Positions 53,504-63,706 of a DNA stretch of 64,000 bases are shown piece after piece. Origin of the DNA: an uncultured Alphaproteobacteria bacterium (GTDB lineage Bacteria; Pseudomonadota; Alphaproteobacteria; Thalassobaculales; Thalassobaculaceae); NCBI GenBank assembly GCA_902629125.1, contig CACOPQ010000006.1, forward strand, positions 27,603 through 91,602, read 5' to 3'. The notes beneath the pieces were generated by a model. It did not search any database, was not told the origin of the DNA, and was given only the letters and a program-made list of their open reading frames with translations. The translations under genes and the position numbers were made by a program. Position 1 is the first letter of the stretch. Each line of letters begins with the position of its first letter.

Positions 53504-54958
53504 ATGGTAGAAATAGGAAACCTTGCTCCCAGGAAGTTGCTGCAGCATTTAGCGTATGCTTTTAGGCGGCGAGAGATTATATTACGTTCCGATGGCAAAG
53601 TGCGATATTTCGCAATAAGCTCGTGGATGTCGATTTCGGGACTATGCGTTACCGTTCTATCACTAATTTGGATGGCGTATTCTTCTTTTGACTACCTAAA
53701 CTTGAGTTCTCAAATTTCATCAAAAAACCAAGCCATCTGGAGCGCGCAAAACTCTTACCGGCAATTACTAGACCAAGTTGCGGAATATAGTAAATCCATA
53801 GACAGCATAACCAAAGAACTTAATGAAACCCAAACCCAACTTCTTGGTCATTTCTATAAAGAAAACAATTCAGCTAAAGTCGCAAACGTCAACAAGTCAG
53901 CGCCAAAAACAAAAGGGGAGCCAATTCGAAAATGGGAGCAGGACAAAATAATTTTAGGGAAACAGTTTGAAGTAATAGGACAAGAATTAAGAAGAATGAC
54001 GGGTAAGAACAACGCCCTTGAAAGCCATATTGGAAACTTGCGTGGGAACCTCGAAACCATTGAAGCAGAGAAGGCTGAGATGGTTGCTGAGCGAGCAGCT
54101 ATGGGCGATCAACTCTGGAACCTGAACAATAGGCTAGAAAGTGCTAGAATTAAGGAAGAGGAACTTAGTAAAAATATTCGTTTGCAAGGAATGAATTTGC
54201 GTAACCTTATGGTCGAAAAAGGACAACTCGAGGCTATTAATAATAACCTAAGGTCAAAGCTTGCAAAGCTCGAAGTAAGCCTTGAGGAAGAGCAATTGCA
54301 GCATAAAACTCAATTGAAGACAATATCGAAGCGGGCTTTGAAAAATATTCACCGACTTGAAAAAGTACTGAATAGAACTGGCCTCGATGTAGAGAAGCTA
54401 GCCCCTTTACCAAAAAATATGATTATGGGGATCGGTGGTCCATTTATTCCCTATCATCCAGATATGCGCGATTTGAATGAGCGAGATATTTTGGAATCTG
54501 GATTGGATGTTAATCTTGATCGTTTCGAAAAACTGCGCGAAGTTGTCATTAAACTGCCACTGGCCTCTCCAATAAAAAGGGGTTACGTTTCCAGTCATTA
54601 TGGTCGCAGAAAGGACCCCTTCAATGGTCGTTGGGCGATGCATAGAGGCATTGACTTTGTAGCCAAGTATAAATCGAATGTCTATGCTACAGCCCCAGGC
54701 AAGGTTATAGCAGTGGGACGTAACGGGAGATATGGTAGGACGATAGACATACGCCATGAATTCGGTTTAGTGACGCGGTACGCTCATCTGTATCGTTACA
54801 AAGTCAAGGTGGGTCAAAAAGTTGATTTAGGGCAAGTTATTGCGCTTCTTGGCAATTCAGGTAGAAGTACAGGACCCCATGTTCATTACGAAATCAGACG
54901 CCATAAAAAATTCATGAACCCTAGAAAATTTTTAAGGGCTGCAAGAAATGTTCAATAG
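53504..54958 (+). CDS. Membrane-anchored M23 peptidase (LytM-type) with coiled coil
   Basis: A 484-residue cell-wall endopeptidase candidate. The start is ATG 53504 (MVEIGNLAPRKLL) after an AGAGAGG ribosome site; the reading from 53426 runs through the inverted repeat and is unlikely. One membrane span lies at about residues 45-63 (SGLCVTVLSLIWMAYSS). A long coiled coil extends to about residue 310. The M23 domain follows with SHYGRRKDPFNGRWAMHRGI, D in GIDF, and HVHYEIRRH, giving the HxxxD and HxH zinc residues. The stop overlaps the bactofilin start by 11 bases, a pairing known to localise wall remodelling. Confidence 0.9.
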   Translation: MVEIGNLAPRKLLQHLAYAFRRREIILRSDGKVRYFAISSWMSISGLCVTVLSLIWMAYSSFDYLNLSSQISSKNQAIWSAQNSYRQLLDQVAEYSKSIDSITKELNETQTQLLGHFYKENNSAKVANVNKSAPKTKGEPIRKWEQDKIILGKQFEVIGQELRRMTGKNNALESHIGNLRGNLETIEAEKAEMVAERAAMGDQLWNLNNRLESARIKEEELSKNIRLQGMNLRNLMVEKGQLEAINNNLRSKLAKLEVSLEEEQLQHKTQLKTISKRALKNIHRLEKVLNRTGLDVEKLAPLPKNMIMGIGGPFIPYHPDMRDLNERDILESGLDVNLDRFEKLREVVIKLPLASPIKRGYVSSHYGRRKDPFNGRWAMHRGIDFVAKYKSNVYATAPGKVIAVGRNGRYGRTIDIRHEFGLVTRYAHLYRYKVKVGQKVDLGQVIALLGNSGRSTGPHVHYEIRRHKKFMNPRKFLRAARNVQ

Positions 54959-55355
54959 TAAAAAAAATATTAGCGGCAACTCGGTAAATGTTTCCAAAAC
55001 CGTTCCCCCGTCCTTGTTTAGCTCGGATCTTGTTATAAACGGTAATTTAGAAAGTTCGGGCGACGTTCAAATCGATGGAACCATTGACGGGGATGTTAAA
55101 AGCGGGTCACTTACTATTAGCGGTTCGGGGGTTGTTAGAGGGACAATTGAAGCGGATGAAGTAACAATCGCCGGTACTGTAACCGGGCAAATCAGGGCGC
55201 GACATGTTGTATTGTTGAAGGGAGCCAAGGTGATAGCGGACCTTATTCAGGATAAGCTATCCATTGAACCGGGAGCTTTCTTTGAGGGAAGTTGCAGCCA
55301 ATACACGCCGGATGATGGAAACGCCGTCCAACTTGAATACGCTGGAGACAACTGA
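54948..55355 (+). CDS. Bactofilin
   Basis: A 135-residue bactofilin, a polymer-forming cytoskeletal protein. The core is the beta-helical repeat series SSDLVINGNLESSGDVQIDG, then TIDGDVKSGSLTISGSG and TIEADEVTIAGTVTGQIRAR. The ends are variable, as usual. It is co-translated with the M23 peptidase gene by an 11-base overlap. In other alphaproteobacteria such pairs position a peptidase for stalk, bud or curvature growth, so a role in shape or localised wall growth is likely. Confidence 0.93.
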   Translation: MFNSKKNISGNSVNVSKTVPPSLFSSDLVINGNLESSGDVQIDGTIDGDVKSGSLTISGSGVVRGTIEADEVTIAGTVTGQIRARHVVLLKGAKVIADLIQDKLSIEPGAFFEGSCSQYTPDDGNAVQLEYAGDN

Positions 55356-55378
55356 AAAATACATATACTTCCTTGGCG

Positions 55379-57598
55379 TTATGTGAATTTTGGAGGTTTT
55401 GGAAAACCAGTTGGTGGCATTCGCCCTGCAGTTGCTCGCTTACCATTCCATGTAAGCAATTCTTTTTCTATCCTCTGTCTTCCGCCTTTGAGATGCCAAC
55501 TCAGGCCATCCGAGTATTGAAAAGTTTTTGCGTCGGCGAGCTTTCCGTCTTTGTATTTTTGTAAAATTACACCTTTTCCTTTAGACATTTGGGGTAGCTC
55601 GTTAATTGGAAAAATTAATAACTTTCGGTTTGTCCCAACAACTGCGATGCTGTCTCCGGAAGCTTTTACACAAATAGATGCTTTACTATTTTGAGAGATG
55701 TTCATGACTTGTCGGCCATTCCTCGTTTGTGCAATAAGATCATCTGTTAAGGTTATAAAACCGCGTCCATCTTCAGAAGCTAGCAGCACTTTTTCATTAG
55801 GCGTGTAAATGATCATAGCAACGACTTCTTCATCGTTTGGTAAATCGATCATTAATCTTATTGGCTCGCCATGGCCCCTGCCTCGAGGCAACTTATCTGC
55901 CAAAATAGTATAAAATCTTCCATTGGTGCCAAAGAATAAAACCTTGTCGGTAGTTTCGCCAGGCTGTGCAAATGCTAGATTATCGCCCTCCTTGAATTTT
56001 AGCTCCGTGGTTTTCACAGAGTGGCCTCTAACAGCTCTAACCCATCCTTTTTGTGAGCATATTATAGTGATCGATTCTTTCTCGATAGTTGCTTCTAGTG
56101 GAATATCAATATCAGAGGGCGCAGCACCCAATTTGGTTCGTCGCTTGCCTATCGAGGGGAGCGCTTCGAATTCTTTTTTCAGGTCCTTGACTTCATTGGC
56201 CAACGTTTTCGAGAGACTTTTTTCATCTTTTAAAAGTTCTTCCTTATCAGTCTTTTCTTCTGTTAAATCATCGAATTCCTTGCGAAGTTGAACCTCTTCC
56301 AATTTTCGGAGCGCGCGTAGTCGCATGTTAAGAATTGCTTCAGCCTGTCCATCCGATAGATCAAAGCCTTCAATAAGCTTTTCCTTGGGTTGATCTTCTT
56401 CTCTAATTATTCTTATCACTTCATCCAAATTTAAAAATGCTATCAGATAGGCATCTAATACATCTAGTCGATCAATTATTTTCTTCAGTCTAAAGTTTGT
56501 TTTGCGAATTAAGACCTCATGCCTGTGGTCTAAAAAAGCCTTTAGCGCATCTCTAAGAGACATAACACCAGGGACTTGGTCCTTGTCTAGAACATTCAGG
56601 TTTAGGTTCACTTTTACTTCTAGGTCGCACTGCTTAAATAAGGTCTCCATCAAAATCTTTGGATCTATGTTCCTACTCTTAGGTTCTAAAACTAGACGAA
56701 GATCTTCCGCGCTTTCATCACGAACATCATTGAGAATGTTCAATTTTTTATTTTCAAGTAGCTCAGCCAATTTTTCGACAAGTTTTGATTTTTGAACCTG
56801 ATAAGGTATCTCGGTTACAACGATCTGGTACGTCCCATTTTTTAGTTCTTCCTTATCCCAATGTGCTCTTACACGAAAACTTCCTCTTCCGGTTCTATAC
56901 GCCTCGATAATATTTTCTTTATTTTCTGCTAGCCAACCACCAGTAGGAAAGTCTGGGCCGGGAATATATTCAAATAGTTTTTCAAAGGATACATTGGGGT
57001 GCTTTATCAAATGCAACAAAGCGTCACATATTTCACAGATATTGTGAGGCGGAATGGATGTCGCCATTCCAACAGCAATACCATGCGCGCCATTAGCAAG
57101 TAAGTTTGGGAATGCAGCAGGTAAAACGAGCGGTTCTTTGCCTTCACCATCATATGTTTCACGAAAGTCGACTGTTTCTTCATCTATAGCTTGCAACAGA
57201 CGCTCAGCGACCGTGGTCATTCTAGCTTCGGTATAACGCATTGCTGCAGCGTTATCACCGTCAATATTACCAAAATTTCCTTGACCATCGACTAATGGAT
57301 AACGTTGAGAGAAATCTTGCGCTAACCTAACCATTGCATCGTATATCGCAGCATCTCCATGAGGATGAAACTTTCCCATTACATCGCCGACAACCCGGGC
57401 CGACTTTTTGAAAGCTTCTTGCGGAGATAAACGGAGTTGCCGCATGGCGTAAAGCAGTCTCCTATGGACCGGTTTAAGACCGTCCCTTACATCGGGCAGT
57501 GATCTCGACATTATCGTCGATAATGCATAAGCGAGGTAACGTTCACTCAACGCTTCTGCAAAATTAGTTTCCTCTACATTAGCCTCAGTAGCATTCAT
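55379..57598 (-). CDS. parC: DNA topoisomerase IV subunit A
   Basis: A 739-residue ParC, the DNA-cutting subunit that unlinks daughter chromosomes. The catalytic Tyr is Y122 in [11 protein letters not shown], and the start [19 protein letters not shown] plus [14 protein letters not shown] is typical. In the quinolone region the E. coli Ser80 position is Ala, and Glu84 is Asp. The C-terminal beta-propeller begins around residue 500. Length matches alphaproteobacterial ParC. It converges on the bactofilin gene 24 bases away; parE is not in the window. Confidence 0.95.
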   Translation of the reverse strand: MNATEANVEETNFAEALSERYLAYALSTIMSRSLPDVRDGLKPVHRRLLYAMRQLRLSPQEAFKKSARVVGDVMGKFHPHGDAAIYDAMVRLAQDFSQRYPLVDGQGNFGNIDGDNAAAMRYTEARMTTVAERLLQAIDEETVDFRETYDGEGKEPLVLPAAFPNLLANGAHGIAVGMATSIPPHNICEICDALLHLIKHPNVSFEKLFEYIPGPDFPTGGWLAENKENIIEAYRTGRGSFRVRAHWDKEELKNGTYQIVVTEIPYQVQKSKLVEKLAELLENKKLNILNDVRDESAEDLRLVLEPKSRNIDPKILMETLFKQCDLEVKVNLNLNVLDKDQVPGVMSLRDALKAFLDHRHEVLIRKTNFRLKKIIDRLDVLDAYLIAFLNLDEVIRIIREEDQPKEKLIEGFDLSDGQAEAILNMRLRALRKLEEVQLRKEFDDLTEEKTDKEELLKDEKSLSKTLANEVKDLKKEFEALPSIGKRRTKLGAAPSDIDIPLEATIEKESITIICSQKGWVRAVRGHSVKTTELKFKEGDNLAFAQPGETTDKVLFFGTNGRFYTILADKLPRGRGHGEPIRLMIDLPNDEEVVAMIIYTPNEKVLLASEDGRGFITLTDDLIAQTRNGRQVMNISQNSKASICVKASGDSIAVVGTNRKLLIFPINELPQMSKGKGVILQKYKDGKLADAKTFQYSDGLSWHLKGGRQRIEKELLTWNGKRATAGRMPPTGFPKPPKFT

Positions 57599-57828
57599 TT
57601 TATCAATCCATGAGGTTCCGTCTCAGATACTTTGGTAGTTTAGTTCTAATCATCAAAGTTAAAAAAGGAAGATTAAATATTAGTGCACGCCTCTGAGCAG
57701 TAACTTATTCGATCGAGTACTTTACAAAGTTACATTTTTGAAAAAAGGAGGGTTGTAACTTATTGAAAATAATAGAGAAAAATTTTAATAGCACGAGTTC
57801 GGTACTTTTAAGGCTCTTTTTCTTAGTT

Positions 57829-58317
57829 CTATGATTTTTTTATCACATTGGGTGTTCCCTTCGCGCTCAATCGCCATGGAAGCCTTGCATTAGCCGAATC
57901 AGGCCTACCTGCTGGATCGGTTTGTTCTTTTGTCCTGTGCATTGTTGATAAATTATCAAAAAAAAGAATATCGTCCACCTCGTATAGGCGAGAATAAACA
58001 TACCGGCTTTTGGTGGCACCCGTTTTAAGCATTGAAAGGAGTGAAAGCGTCTGGTCTTTAGTTTTGCCAATAATCTCGAGCGGCGAGTGAGCTACAGCAT
58101 ATATGATCTAGACCGGTTGGAATTGGTGTTCCCCTAACTTTTTAAATTCTAGGTATTCAGCCTTTTTAGATTCTAGTTTATTTAGGATAATGACCATGTT
58201 TTTGTACAAGGCGTCTGTGAGGCTTTTCCTTAAATTCGGAGTGATGGTGCTGCTCAGGTCAATCCCGAAACCGTTGGCGCCGTGGGCAGGATGTTTAATT
58301 GGAACGACTTCAACCAT
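57829..58317 (-). pseudogene. TauD/TfdA dioxygenase pseudogene, central part deleted
   Basis: One reading frame on the minus strand carries both ends of a TauD-type Fe(II)/2-oxoglutarate dioxygenase of usual length near 280 residues, but only about 163 codons remain. The N-terminal end starts MVEVVPIKHPAHGANGFGID and runs to FKKLGEHQFQPV, where a TAG stop (58108-58110) interrupts. After the stop the same frame continues AVAHSPLEIIGKTKDQTLSL and DDILFFDNLSTMHRTKEQTD, the C-terminal part with the last His. The middle, with the HxD iron site, is missing. An in-frame deletion plus a nonsense mutation explains the pattern. Confidence 0.8.
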
Positions 58318-58458
58318 TTTCTACCCGCTCTTTCCTAGCAGTGCATTCTCGGTTAACTTATCGTTCTACTCGATAGGCCAAAAACCAGTATCTAAAATTT
58401 GATGTAATTTTCTAAAGTACAAAACCCAAGCATACTCTAGTATCATTTGGATCCTGTG

Positions 58459-59706
58459 ATGACCGAAACCGATAAGAAGTTTAAATCACTGATTTATAAT
58501 CGTAATTTTATACTTTTTCTTTTTACGCGGTCTTTCAATGTAATAGGAGTTCAGATCGTAACGGTTGCTGTGGGTTGGTACGTTTATCAATTAACACGTG
58601 ATCCGTTAGATCTCGGATATATAGGATTAGCTCAGTTTGCGCCTTCATTGGCTTTGTTCTTGGTGGCCGGTTATGTGTTGGACAAATATGACCGAAGAAT
58701 GACCATAGTGGTATCGAATATTATTCATCTGGCAGTGGTTCTACTTTTGCTCGGTGTCTTATTTAGTAACTGGGGTGGCGTTAAAACAATCTTGCTAATA
58801 TTGGTCATCCATGGAATTGCCAGGACATTTTTTCATACCGCAGCTCAAGCAATTTTACCGAACATAGTAGCTTCAGATGTTTTTCCAAATGCGGTGGCTT
58901 ATTCGTCTTCGGTAAATAAGGCTGCCCAACTGATAGGTCCAGCGATAGGTGGCGTGCTGTTAGCATGGTCTCAGGATTGGGCATATTACGTTGCTGGATT
59001 TTCGTTTTTATTGGCTGTTTGTACTTCCATTGTAATGAGCGGTCAGTTGAAGCACAAGTCAATCGATCGAATGACACTGAAGCGGGTGCTGAGTGGATTT
59101 TTATATGTTTCGCAAAACAAAGTTGTTTTGGGCGCGGTCTCCATTGATCTAGTCGCGGTGCTATTAGGAGGTGTTATGGGTTTGCTTCCAATTTATGCGA
59201 GCGATATTTTGGAGGTTGGCCCAGATGGTTTGGGGGTGATGAGAGCTATGCCAGGTATTGGTGCTTTCTTTATGGGGCTGGCGTTAGCGCAAATAGCCCA
59301 TCCGCGCTATGTAGGTATCACCATGTTTTTGACATTAGCTCTTTTTGGTGGATCCATTGTCATTTTTAGTCTTTCGACAGTTTTTTGGATATCATTAGTT
59401 GCGCTAGCAATTTATGGAGCTTCAGATATGGTCAGTGTTTACATTAGACTGACACTAGTTCAGTTAGCTACACCGGATGAGATGCGAGGGAGAGTAAGCG
59501 CAGTAAATTCGATCTCTATAAATGCTTCGAATGAGTTGGGGGATTTTAGAGCTGGTTTGATGGCATCTGGCTTTGGAACAGTGCCTGCTGTTTTTCTAGG
59601 TGGGGTCGCTACGTTTGCTGTCGTTGGAATATGGATGAAAATTTTCCCAGACCTTGTTAAAATTAGTAGCTTCGATGATGTCAAAAATAAAATAACTAAG
59701 GTTTAG
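58459..59706 (+). CDS. MFS transporter, EntS-like
   Basis: A 415-residue membrane protein of the MFS_3/EntS group. It has about twelve spans; landmarks are NFILFLFTRSFNVIGVQIVT and AVGWYVYQLTRDPLDLG at the N-terminus, RTFFHTAAQAILPNIVASD and AVAYSSSVNKAAQLIGPAIG in the middle, and LVQLATPDEMRGRVSAVNS near the end. EntS exports enterobactin, but many members move other compounds and no siderophore genes are near. ATG 58459 is preferred to TTG 58447, because the GGATCC region gives it a better ribosome site. It converges on the second M81 gene. Confidence 0.85.
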   Translation: MTETDKKFKSLIYNRNFILFLFTRSFNVIGVQIVTVAVGWYVYQLTRDPLDLGYIGLAQFAPSLALFLVAGYVLDKYDRRMTIVVSNIIHLAVVLLLLGVLFSNWGGVKTILLILVIHGIARTFFHTAAQAILPNIVASDVFPNAVAYSSSVNKAAQLIGPAIGGVLLAWSQDWAYYVAGFSFLLAVCTSIVMSGQLKHKSIDRMTLKRVLSGFLYVSQNKVVLGAVSIDLVAVLLGGVMGLLPIYASDILEVGPDGLGVMRAMPGIGAFFMGLALAQIAHPRYVGITMFLTLALFGGSIVIFSLSTVFWISLVALAIYGASDMVSVYIRLTLVQLATPDEMRGRVSAVNSISINASNELGDFRAGLMASGFGTVPAVFLGGVATFAVVGIWMKIFPDLVKISSFDDVKNKITKV

Positions 59707-59721
59707 GTTATAAAAGGAATC

Positions 59722-61182
59722 TTACGTTATTGGAAAGACACCCTTTCGAGCATGCTCATATGAAAGCGTATCTAATAATGCTGGTCCCCAATCGGGGGTA
59801 TCAACAATTACTATTCCGCAAGATTCTTTTTCCCAGACGGCTCTGAAGTGAGTTTTTGAGCGTAGAAGGACTAAATCGAAATCCATATGGCTCATTCCAA
59901 ATTGTTCAAATGGATCGAGATTGATAGCGCTAATATTGGCTGAAATAAGCCAAATAAAAATGTTTTTTATTTTGACGATTGCTGTCATTCCCAGCTCAAC
60001 AGGACGACCTTTTCCCATTAAGCCGCCCATTTGAAACTTTGGCTGCCCGGTCCAAATTACCTCGACTTCTATCGCAAGAGGTTGTCCGGCTTTTGAAGAG
60101 CTTTTCCCGCCAACCTCAAGTAATATATGTGAACCAATACCGGCCGAGTGAGCTATTTTTGCTGCCTGTGGGTCCCAGAAATATGGCACAGCGACCCGCT
60201 TATTGCTAGTTTTGACCAGCTCTTGCAAAACGTAGGTAGAATCGTTCATCCTATCTGCATGCTCAAGAATGACGGCGGGCTTTTTGTCATTTTTTTTGAT
60301 TTCTAAAGCTTTTCTTAAACCGTTTCTAACATTAAACACGCTATCCTTCGGGTATAATCTTTCCCTCATATCCCAAATCAATTTTGACATGTGTTCAATT
60401 ACCTTCTTTGAGGCGTCAGGATCATTTTTGCTCGTCACAATTAACGATATGCCAATCTGAGGTACGTCGGCATATGCAAACCCCATCACTACGGAGCAGT
60501 CTAAAATATTAGCGTAAAGCTTTTCCTGTTTTCTGGCTTCAGTCATAACCTCACAAAGTGGGGCAACTTTCGTCGCTGTAAAGATTGAGGGCAAAGTTAT
60601 TGGAACTTTGTGTATTATGGTTTTTGGATTAAATTCGCCTCTTAGTTTCGCTATCATAATCTTTCCCACACGTTCGCCGGTTTCACCCATGTCTATGTGA
60701 GGACTCTCCCTGTAGGCACTCAGAACTTCTGCGTAATCAATCAAAGAGGGGTCAAGATTTCCATGGAGGTCAAAAGCCACCCCAATGGGCAAATCACTGC
60801 CTATTTGTTTTCGAATCTCACTAACAAAATCCAAATCGGTTCTGCCATTCTCTGTAACGAGCGCGCCATGAAGGCCTAAGAGCACTGCATCGAGATTGTA
60901 AAGCTCCGCTCTAATTCCACCGGCAATTTCATTAACAAAGTAATCGAAAGCCTCATCTGTTGCAGACGCTGCTGCGCCCACCTCTGAATAGACCAGTGGG
61001 ACCAACTCCACGTTATCGTTTTTGCACGCTTTTATGAAGCCGCCAGGTACAGTGTTTGTGTTTTCGAAAGACAAAAGGAGATCTTCTCCTCGTTTTGCTA
61101 CTCTTTCAAATTCGTCGAGTGTAGTTGGCTTTGGAAGAAATGTGACGGATTCTAAATTAAAACCTGCAATCAGAATTCTCAT
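59722..61182 (-). CDS. M81 family metallopeptidase (MlrC-like), complete
   Basis: A 486-residue M81 protein. The N-terminal start ILIAGFNLESVTFLP is typical, and the metal-binding Asp-Leu-His region is GVAFDLHGNLDPSLIDYAEV. HIDMGETGERV and ILEHADRMNDSTYVLQELVK follow, then VAVPYFWDPQAAKIAHSAG, which matches the same segment in the truncated gene at the left edge. The C-terminal part has LRSKTHFRAVWEKESCGIV. It is a single gene with an AAGGAAG ribosome site. Microcystin cleavage is only one possible activity; many bacteria without microcystin contact carry this family. Confidence 0.92.
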   Translation of the reverse strand: MRILIAGFNLESVTFLPKPTTLDEFERVAKRGEDLLLSFENTNTVPGGFIKACKNDNVELVPLVYSEVGAAASATDEAFDYFVNEIAGGIRAELYNLDAVLLGLHGALVTENGRTDLDFVSEIRKQIGSDLPIGVAFDLHGNLDPSLIDYAEVLSAYRESPHIDMGETGERVGKIMIAKLRGEFNPKTIIHKVPITLPSIFTATKVAPLCEVMTEARKQEKLYANILDCSVVMGFAYADVPQIGISLIVTSKNDPDASKKVIEHMSKLIWDMRERLYPKDSVFNVRNGLRKALEIKKNDKKPAVILEHADRMNDSTYVLQELVKTSNKRVAVPYFWDPQAAKIAHSAGIGSHILLEVGGKSSSKAGQPLAIEVEVIWTGQPKFQMGGLMGKGRPVELGMTAIVKIKNIFIWLISANISAINLDPFEQFGMSHMDFDLVLLRSKTHFRAVWEKESCGIVIVDTPDWGPALLDTLSYEHARKGVFPIT

Positions 61183-61328
61183 TATGCTTCCTTTTGAAGA
61201 GTAGCTAAATTGTGAGAGTAATTTGTTTCAGTCTAGCATTTTAGTTGCGATAATTTTAGGTTAAATTTGGTTAGGGATTGATAACGCGTCCATTCCAAAA
61301 GTATTGATGCTGCAGGGAGTATGCCAAA

Positions 61329-62501
61329 GTGATACCAAATGAAATTCCAAGTTTTAATTTTGGTCTTGGAGAAACTGTAGACCTCTTGAGGGACACGGTT
61401 AGATCCTTTTCTGAAGATGAAATTTCACCGCGCGCTAATTTAATAGAGCAAAACAACGATTTTCCGCACGATCTATGGTCTAAGCTTGGGAATATAGGGG
61501 TCTTGGGTATCACTGTTGAAGAGGAATACGGCGGTGCCGGCATGGGTTACTTGGAGCATGTTGTCGCCTTGGAAGAAATAAGTAGGGCATCTGCGGCTGT
61601 TGGATTGAGTTACTCAGCTCATTCAAATCTTTGCGTCAACCAACTACGTTTAAATGGCAACGAGGAGCAGAAGAAAAAGTTTCTGCCAAAGTTGATCTCG
61701 GGAGAGAAAGTTGGAGCCCTAGCTATGAGTGAGACGGGAGCTGGGTCGGATGTCGTTGGTATGAGAACAATTGCCAGAAAAAACGGGGATCGCTTCATAT
61801 TGAACGGCTCTAAAATGTGGATAACAAATGGCCCCAACGCGGATACTCTCGTTGTCTATGCTAAGACTGACCCCGGTGCCGGTAAACACGGCATTACAGC
61901 CTTTATAATTGAGAAGGGGATGAAAGGTTTTTCTACGTCGCCAAAATTAGATAAAATGGGAATGCGCGGTTCAAATACTTGTGAGCTGATATTTAGTGAT
62001 TGTGAAGTCCCTGAAGCTAATGTTTTGGGCTCATTGAATGGTGGCGTTAAGGTTCTTATGAGTGGGCTAGATTATGAACGAGCAGTATTAGCAGCAGGTC
62101 CAATAGGTATTATGCAGGCTTGTATGGACGTGGTTCTGCCATATGTCCATGATCGTAAACAGTTTGGCCAGCCCATAGGGGAATTCCAGCTAATGCAGGG
62201 TAAACTGGCAGACATGTACGTCGCAATGAATGCCTCAAAGTCCTATGTTTACAGCGTTGCTAAAGCTTGCGACCGCGGTGAGGTAACCAGAAAGGATGCG
62301 GCAGGCGCAATACTATACGCTGCGGAGCGTGCTAGTTGGATGGCATCAGAGGCAATACAATGCCTGGGTGGAAATGGATACATCAATGATTACCCGACTG
62401 GTCGATTGTTAAGGGATGCAAAATTATATGAGATAGGTGCTGGGACGTCTGAAATTCGAAGAATGTTAATCGGCAGAGAGTTGTTTAAAGAGACTGCCTA
62501 A
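61329..62501 (+). CDS. ivd: Isovaleryl-CoA dehydrogenase-type acyl-CoA dehydrogenase
   Basis: A 390-residue acyl-CoA dehydrogenase. General landmarks are [36 protein letters not shown] and ECLGG-type [20 protein letters not shown]. Two features point to isovaleryl-CoA dehydrogenase: the catalytic Glu is at 250 in [10 protein letters not shown], and the end reads [20 protein letters not shown], where most relatives have a Glu within the YEGT motif. It works in leucine breakdown, passing electrons to ETF. The start is GTG with GCAGGGA upstream. No liuBCDE genes follow, so it is not in a full leucine operon here. Confidence 0.88.
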   Translation: MIPNEIPSFNFGLGETVDLLRDTVRSFSEDEISPRANLIEQNNDFPHDLWSKLGNIGVLGITVEEEYGGAGMGYLEHVVALEEISRASAAVGLSYSAHSNLCVNQLRLNGNEEQKKKFLPKLISGEKVGALAMSETGAGSDVVGMRTIARKNGDRFILNGSKMWITNGPNADTLVVYAKTDPGAGKHGITAFIIEKGMKGFSTSPKLDKMGMRGSNTCELIFSDCEVPEANVLGSLNGGVKVLMSGLDYERAVLAAGPIGIMQACMDVVLPYVHDRKQFGQPIGEFQLMQGKLADMYVAMNASKSYVYSVAKACDRGEVTRKDAAGAILYAAERASWMASEAIQCLGGNGYINDYPTGRLLRDAKLYEIGAGTSEIRRMLIGRELFKETA

Positions 62502-62545
62502 ATTTTATAATGCAATGCCAGTAGCTAGTTTTTGTTTTAATAGAA

Positions 62546-63181
62546 ATGAGCATTTTTATGTCGGATATTGCGAAGGGGACACGCCATCACGAGAAATGTT
62601 CCTGGTGTCTAGGAGATGCTGAATATGAACACTATCATGACAATGAATGGGGGGTGCCGCAAAAGGATGATAGAGTTCTATTTGAAAAAATAAGTTTAGA
62701 GGGGTTCCAGGCCGGACTTAGCTGGATAACTATATTAAGAAAGCGAGATAACTTTAGAAAAACGTTCGATAACTTTGATCTTGATATAGTCAGTACTTAC
62801 GACGAAGGAAACATTGAAAAAATATTAAAAAACGCCGGTGTGGTGAGGCACCGCGGCAAAATAGAGAGTGTTATAAATAACTCGAAAAGAGCTAAAGAAT
62901 TGCAAACCGAGTTTGGCTCTTTAGCAACCTTTTTTTGGTCATTTGAACCCAAAGATAATTCGAAATTGTCGGAAACAAGAGTTAGAGAAACTTCTATCCC
63001 TTCTTTTTCGAAGGAGTCTAAGGCAATGTCGAAAGCTTTAAAACAAAGGGGTTGGACTTTTGTAGGTCCAACCATCTGTTATTCTTTTATGCAATCAATG
63101 GGATTAGTAAATGATCATATAGACTTATGTTTTCGTGGAGAAATCGTAGCTGATTTAAGGCAAAAATTTAGGCGCCCTTAA
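62546..63181 (+). CDS. tag: DNA-3-methyladenine glycosylase I
   Basis: A 211-residue base-excision repair enzyme. The zinc-binding N-terminus is KCSWCLGDAEYEHYHDNEWG, and the C-terminal half of the zinc site is in GLVNDHIDLCFRG. The Tag core is present as GFQAGLSWITILRKRDNFRK and FVGPTICYSFMQSMG. It removes 3-methyladenine from alkylated DNA. Either ATG 62546 or the ATG four codons later could be the start. It stands between ivd and the RidA-like gene on the same strand. Confidence 0.93.
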   Translation: MSIFMSDIAKGTRHHEKCSWCLGDAEYEHYHDNEWGVPQKDDRVLFEKISLEGFQAGLSWITILRKRDNFRKTFDNFDLDIVSTYDEGNIEKILKNAGVVRHRGKIESVINNSKRAKELQTEFGSLATFFWSFEPKDNSKLSETRVRETSIPSFSKESKAMSKALKQRGWTFVGPTICYSFMQSMGLVNDHIDLCFRGEIVADLRQKFRRP

Positions 63182-63242
63182 AGTTTATCAAATTGCAAAA
63201 CTGCTGATAAAAAAAGTGGCAATAACTTCTTGAGGAGTAAAA

Positions 63243-63620
63243 ATGAAGGGTAAAAGAATTACCACGGGTTCGCCTTTCGAGGCTATGGCGGGATACTCTC
63301 GTGCAGTAGTAGACGAAGATATAGTTTATATCTCTGGAACTACAGGTTACGACAATAAAAAAAAATGTTACCCGGCGAATGTAAAAGACCAGGCAATAAT
63401 CGCATTTTCAATTATAGAAGCTGCCCTTAAAAAAGCAGGGAGCAGCTTAGACAATATGCTGCGAATACGGGTTTATGTGGCCTCGAGGAGTGAATTTGAG
63501 GAAATTAAACCGATAATTAAGGCTAATTGTGAGGCCGCCATGCCAGCAAATACCACGATTATATGTGAGTTAGCAGAGGAAGAAATGCGAGTGGAATTTG
63601 AAGTTACGGCAAAAATTTAA
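63243..63620 (+). CDS. RidA/YjgF-fold protein without the catalytic Arg
   Basis: A 125-residue RidA-superfamily protein. It follows the fold pattern: YSRAVVDEDIVYISGTTGYD, AIIAFSIIEAALKKAGSSLD, and NMLRIRVYVASRSEFEEIKP. RidA needs an Arg in PARTxVxV for imine/enamine hydrolysis; here the segment is MPANTTIICELAEEEMRVEF, with Asn103 in that place. It therefore belongs to a Rid subgroup that probably lacks the classical deaminase activity. The ribosome site GAGGAG is strong. Its function is open. Confidence 0.83.
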   Translation: MKGKRITTGSPFEAMAGYSRAVVDEDIVYISGTTGYDNKKKCYPANVKDQAIIAFSIIEAALKKAGSSLDNMLRIRVYVASRSEFEEIKPIIKANCEAAMPANTTIICELAEEEMRVEFEVTAKI

Positions 63621-63706
63621 ACAATCAAAAATATGTTTAATCTGTAAAATTTAGCATGCCGAAAAGACAATCAGGCAAAATTATTCGTAAAATCAAGGAG
63701 AACAGC

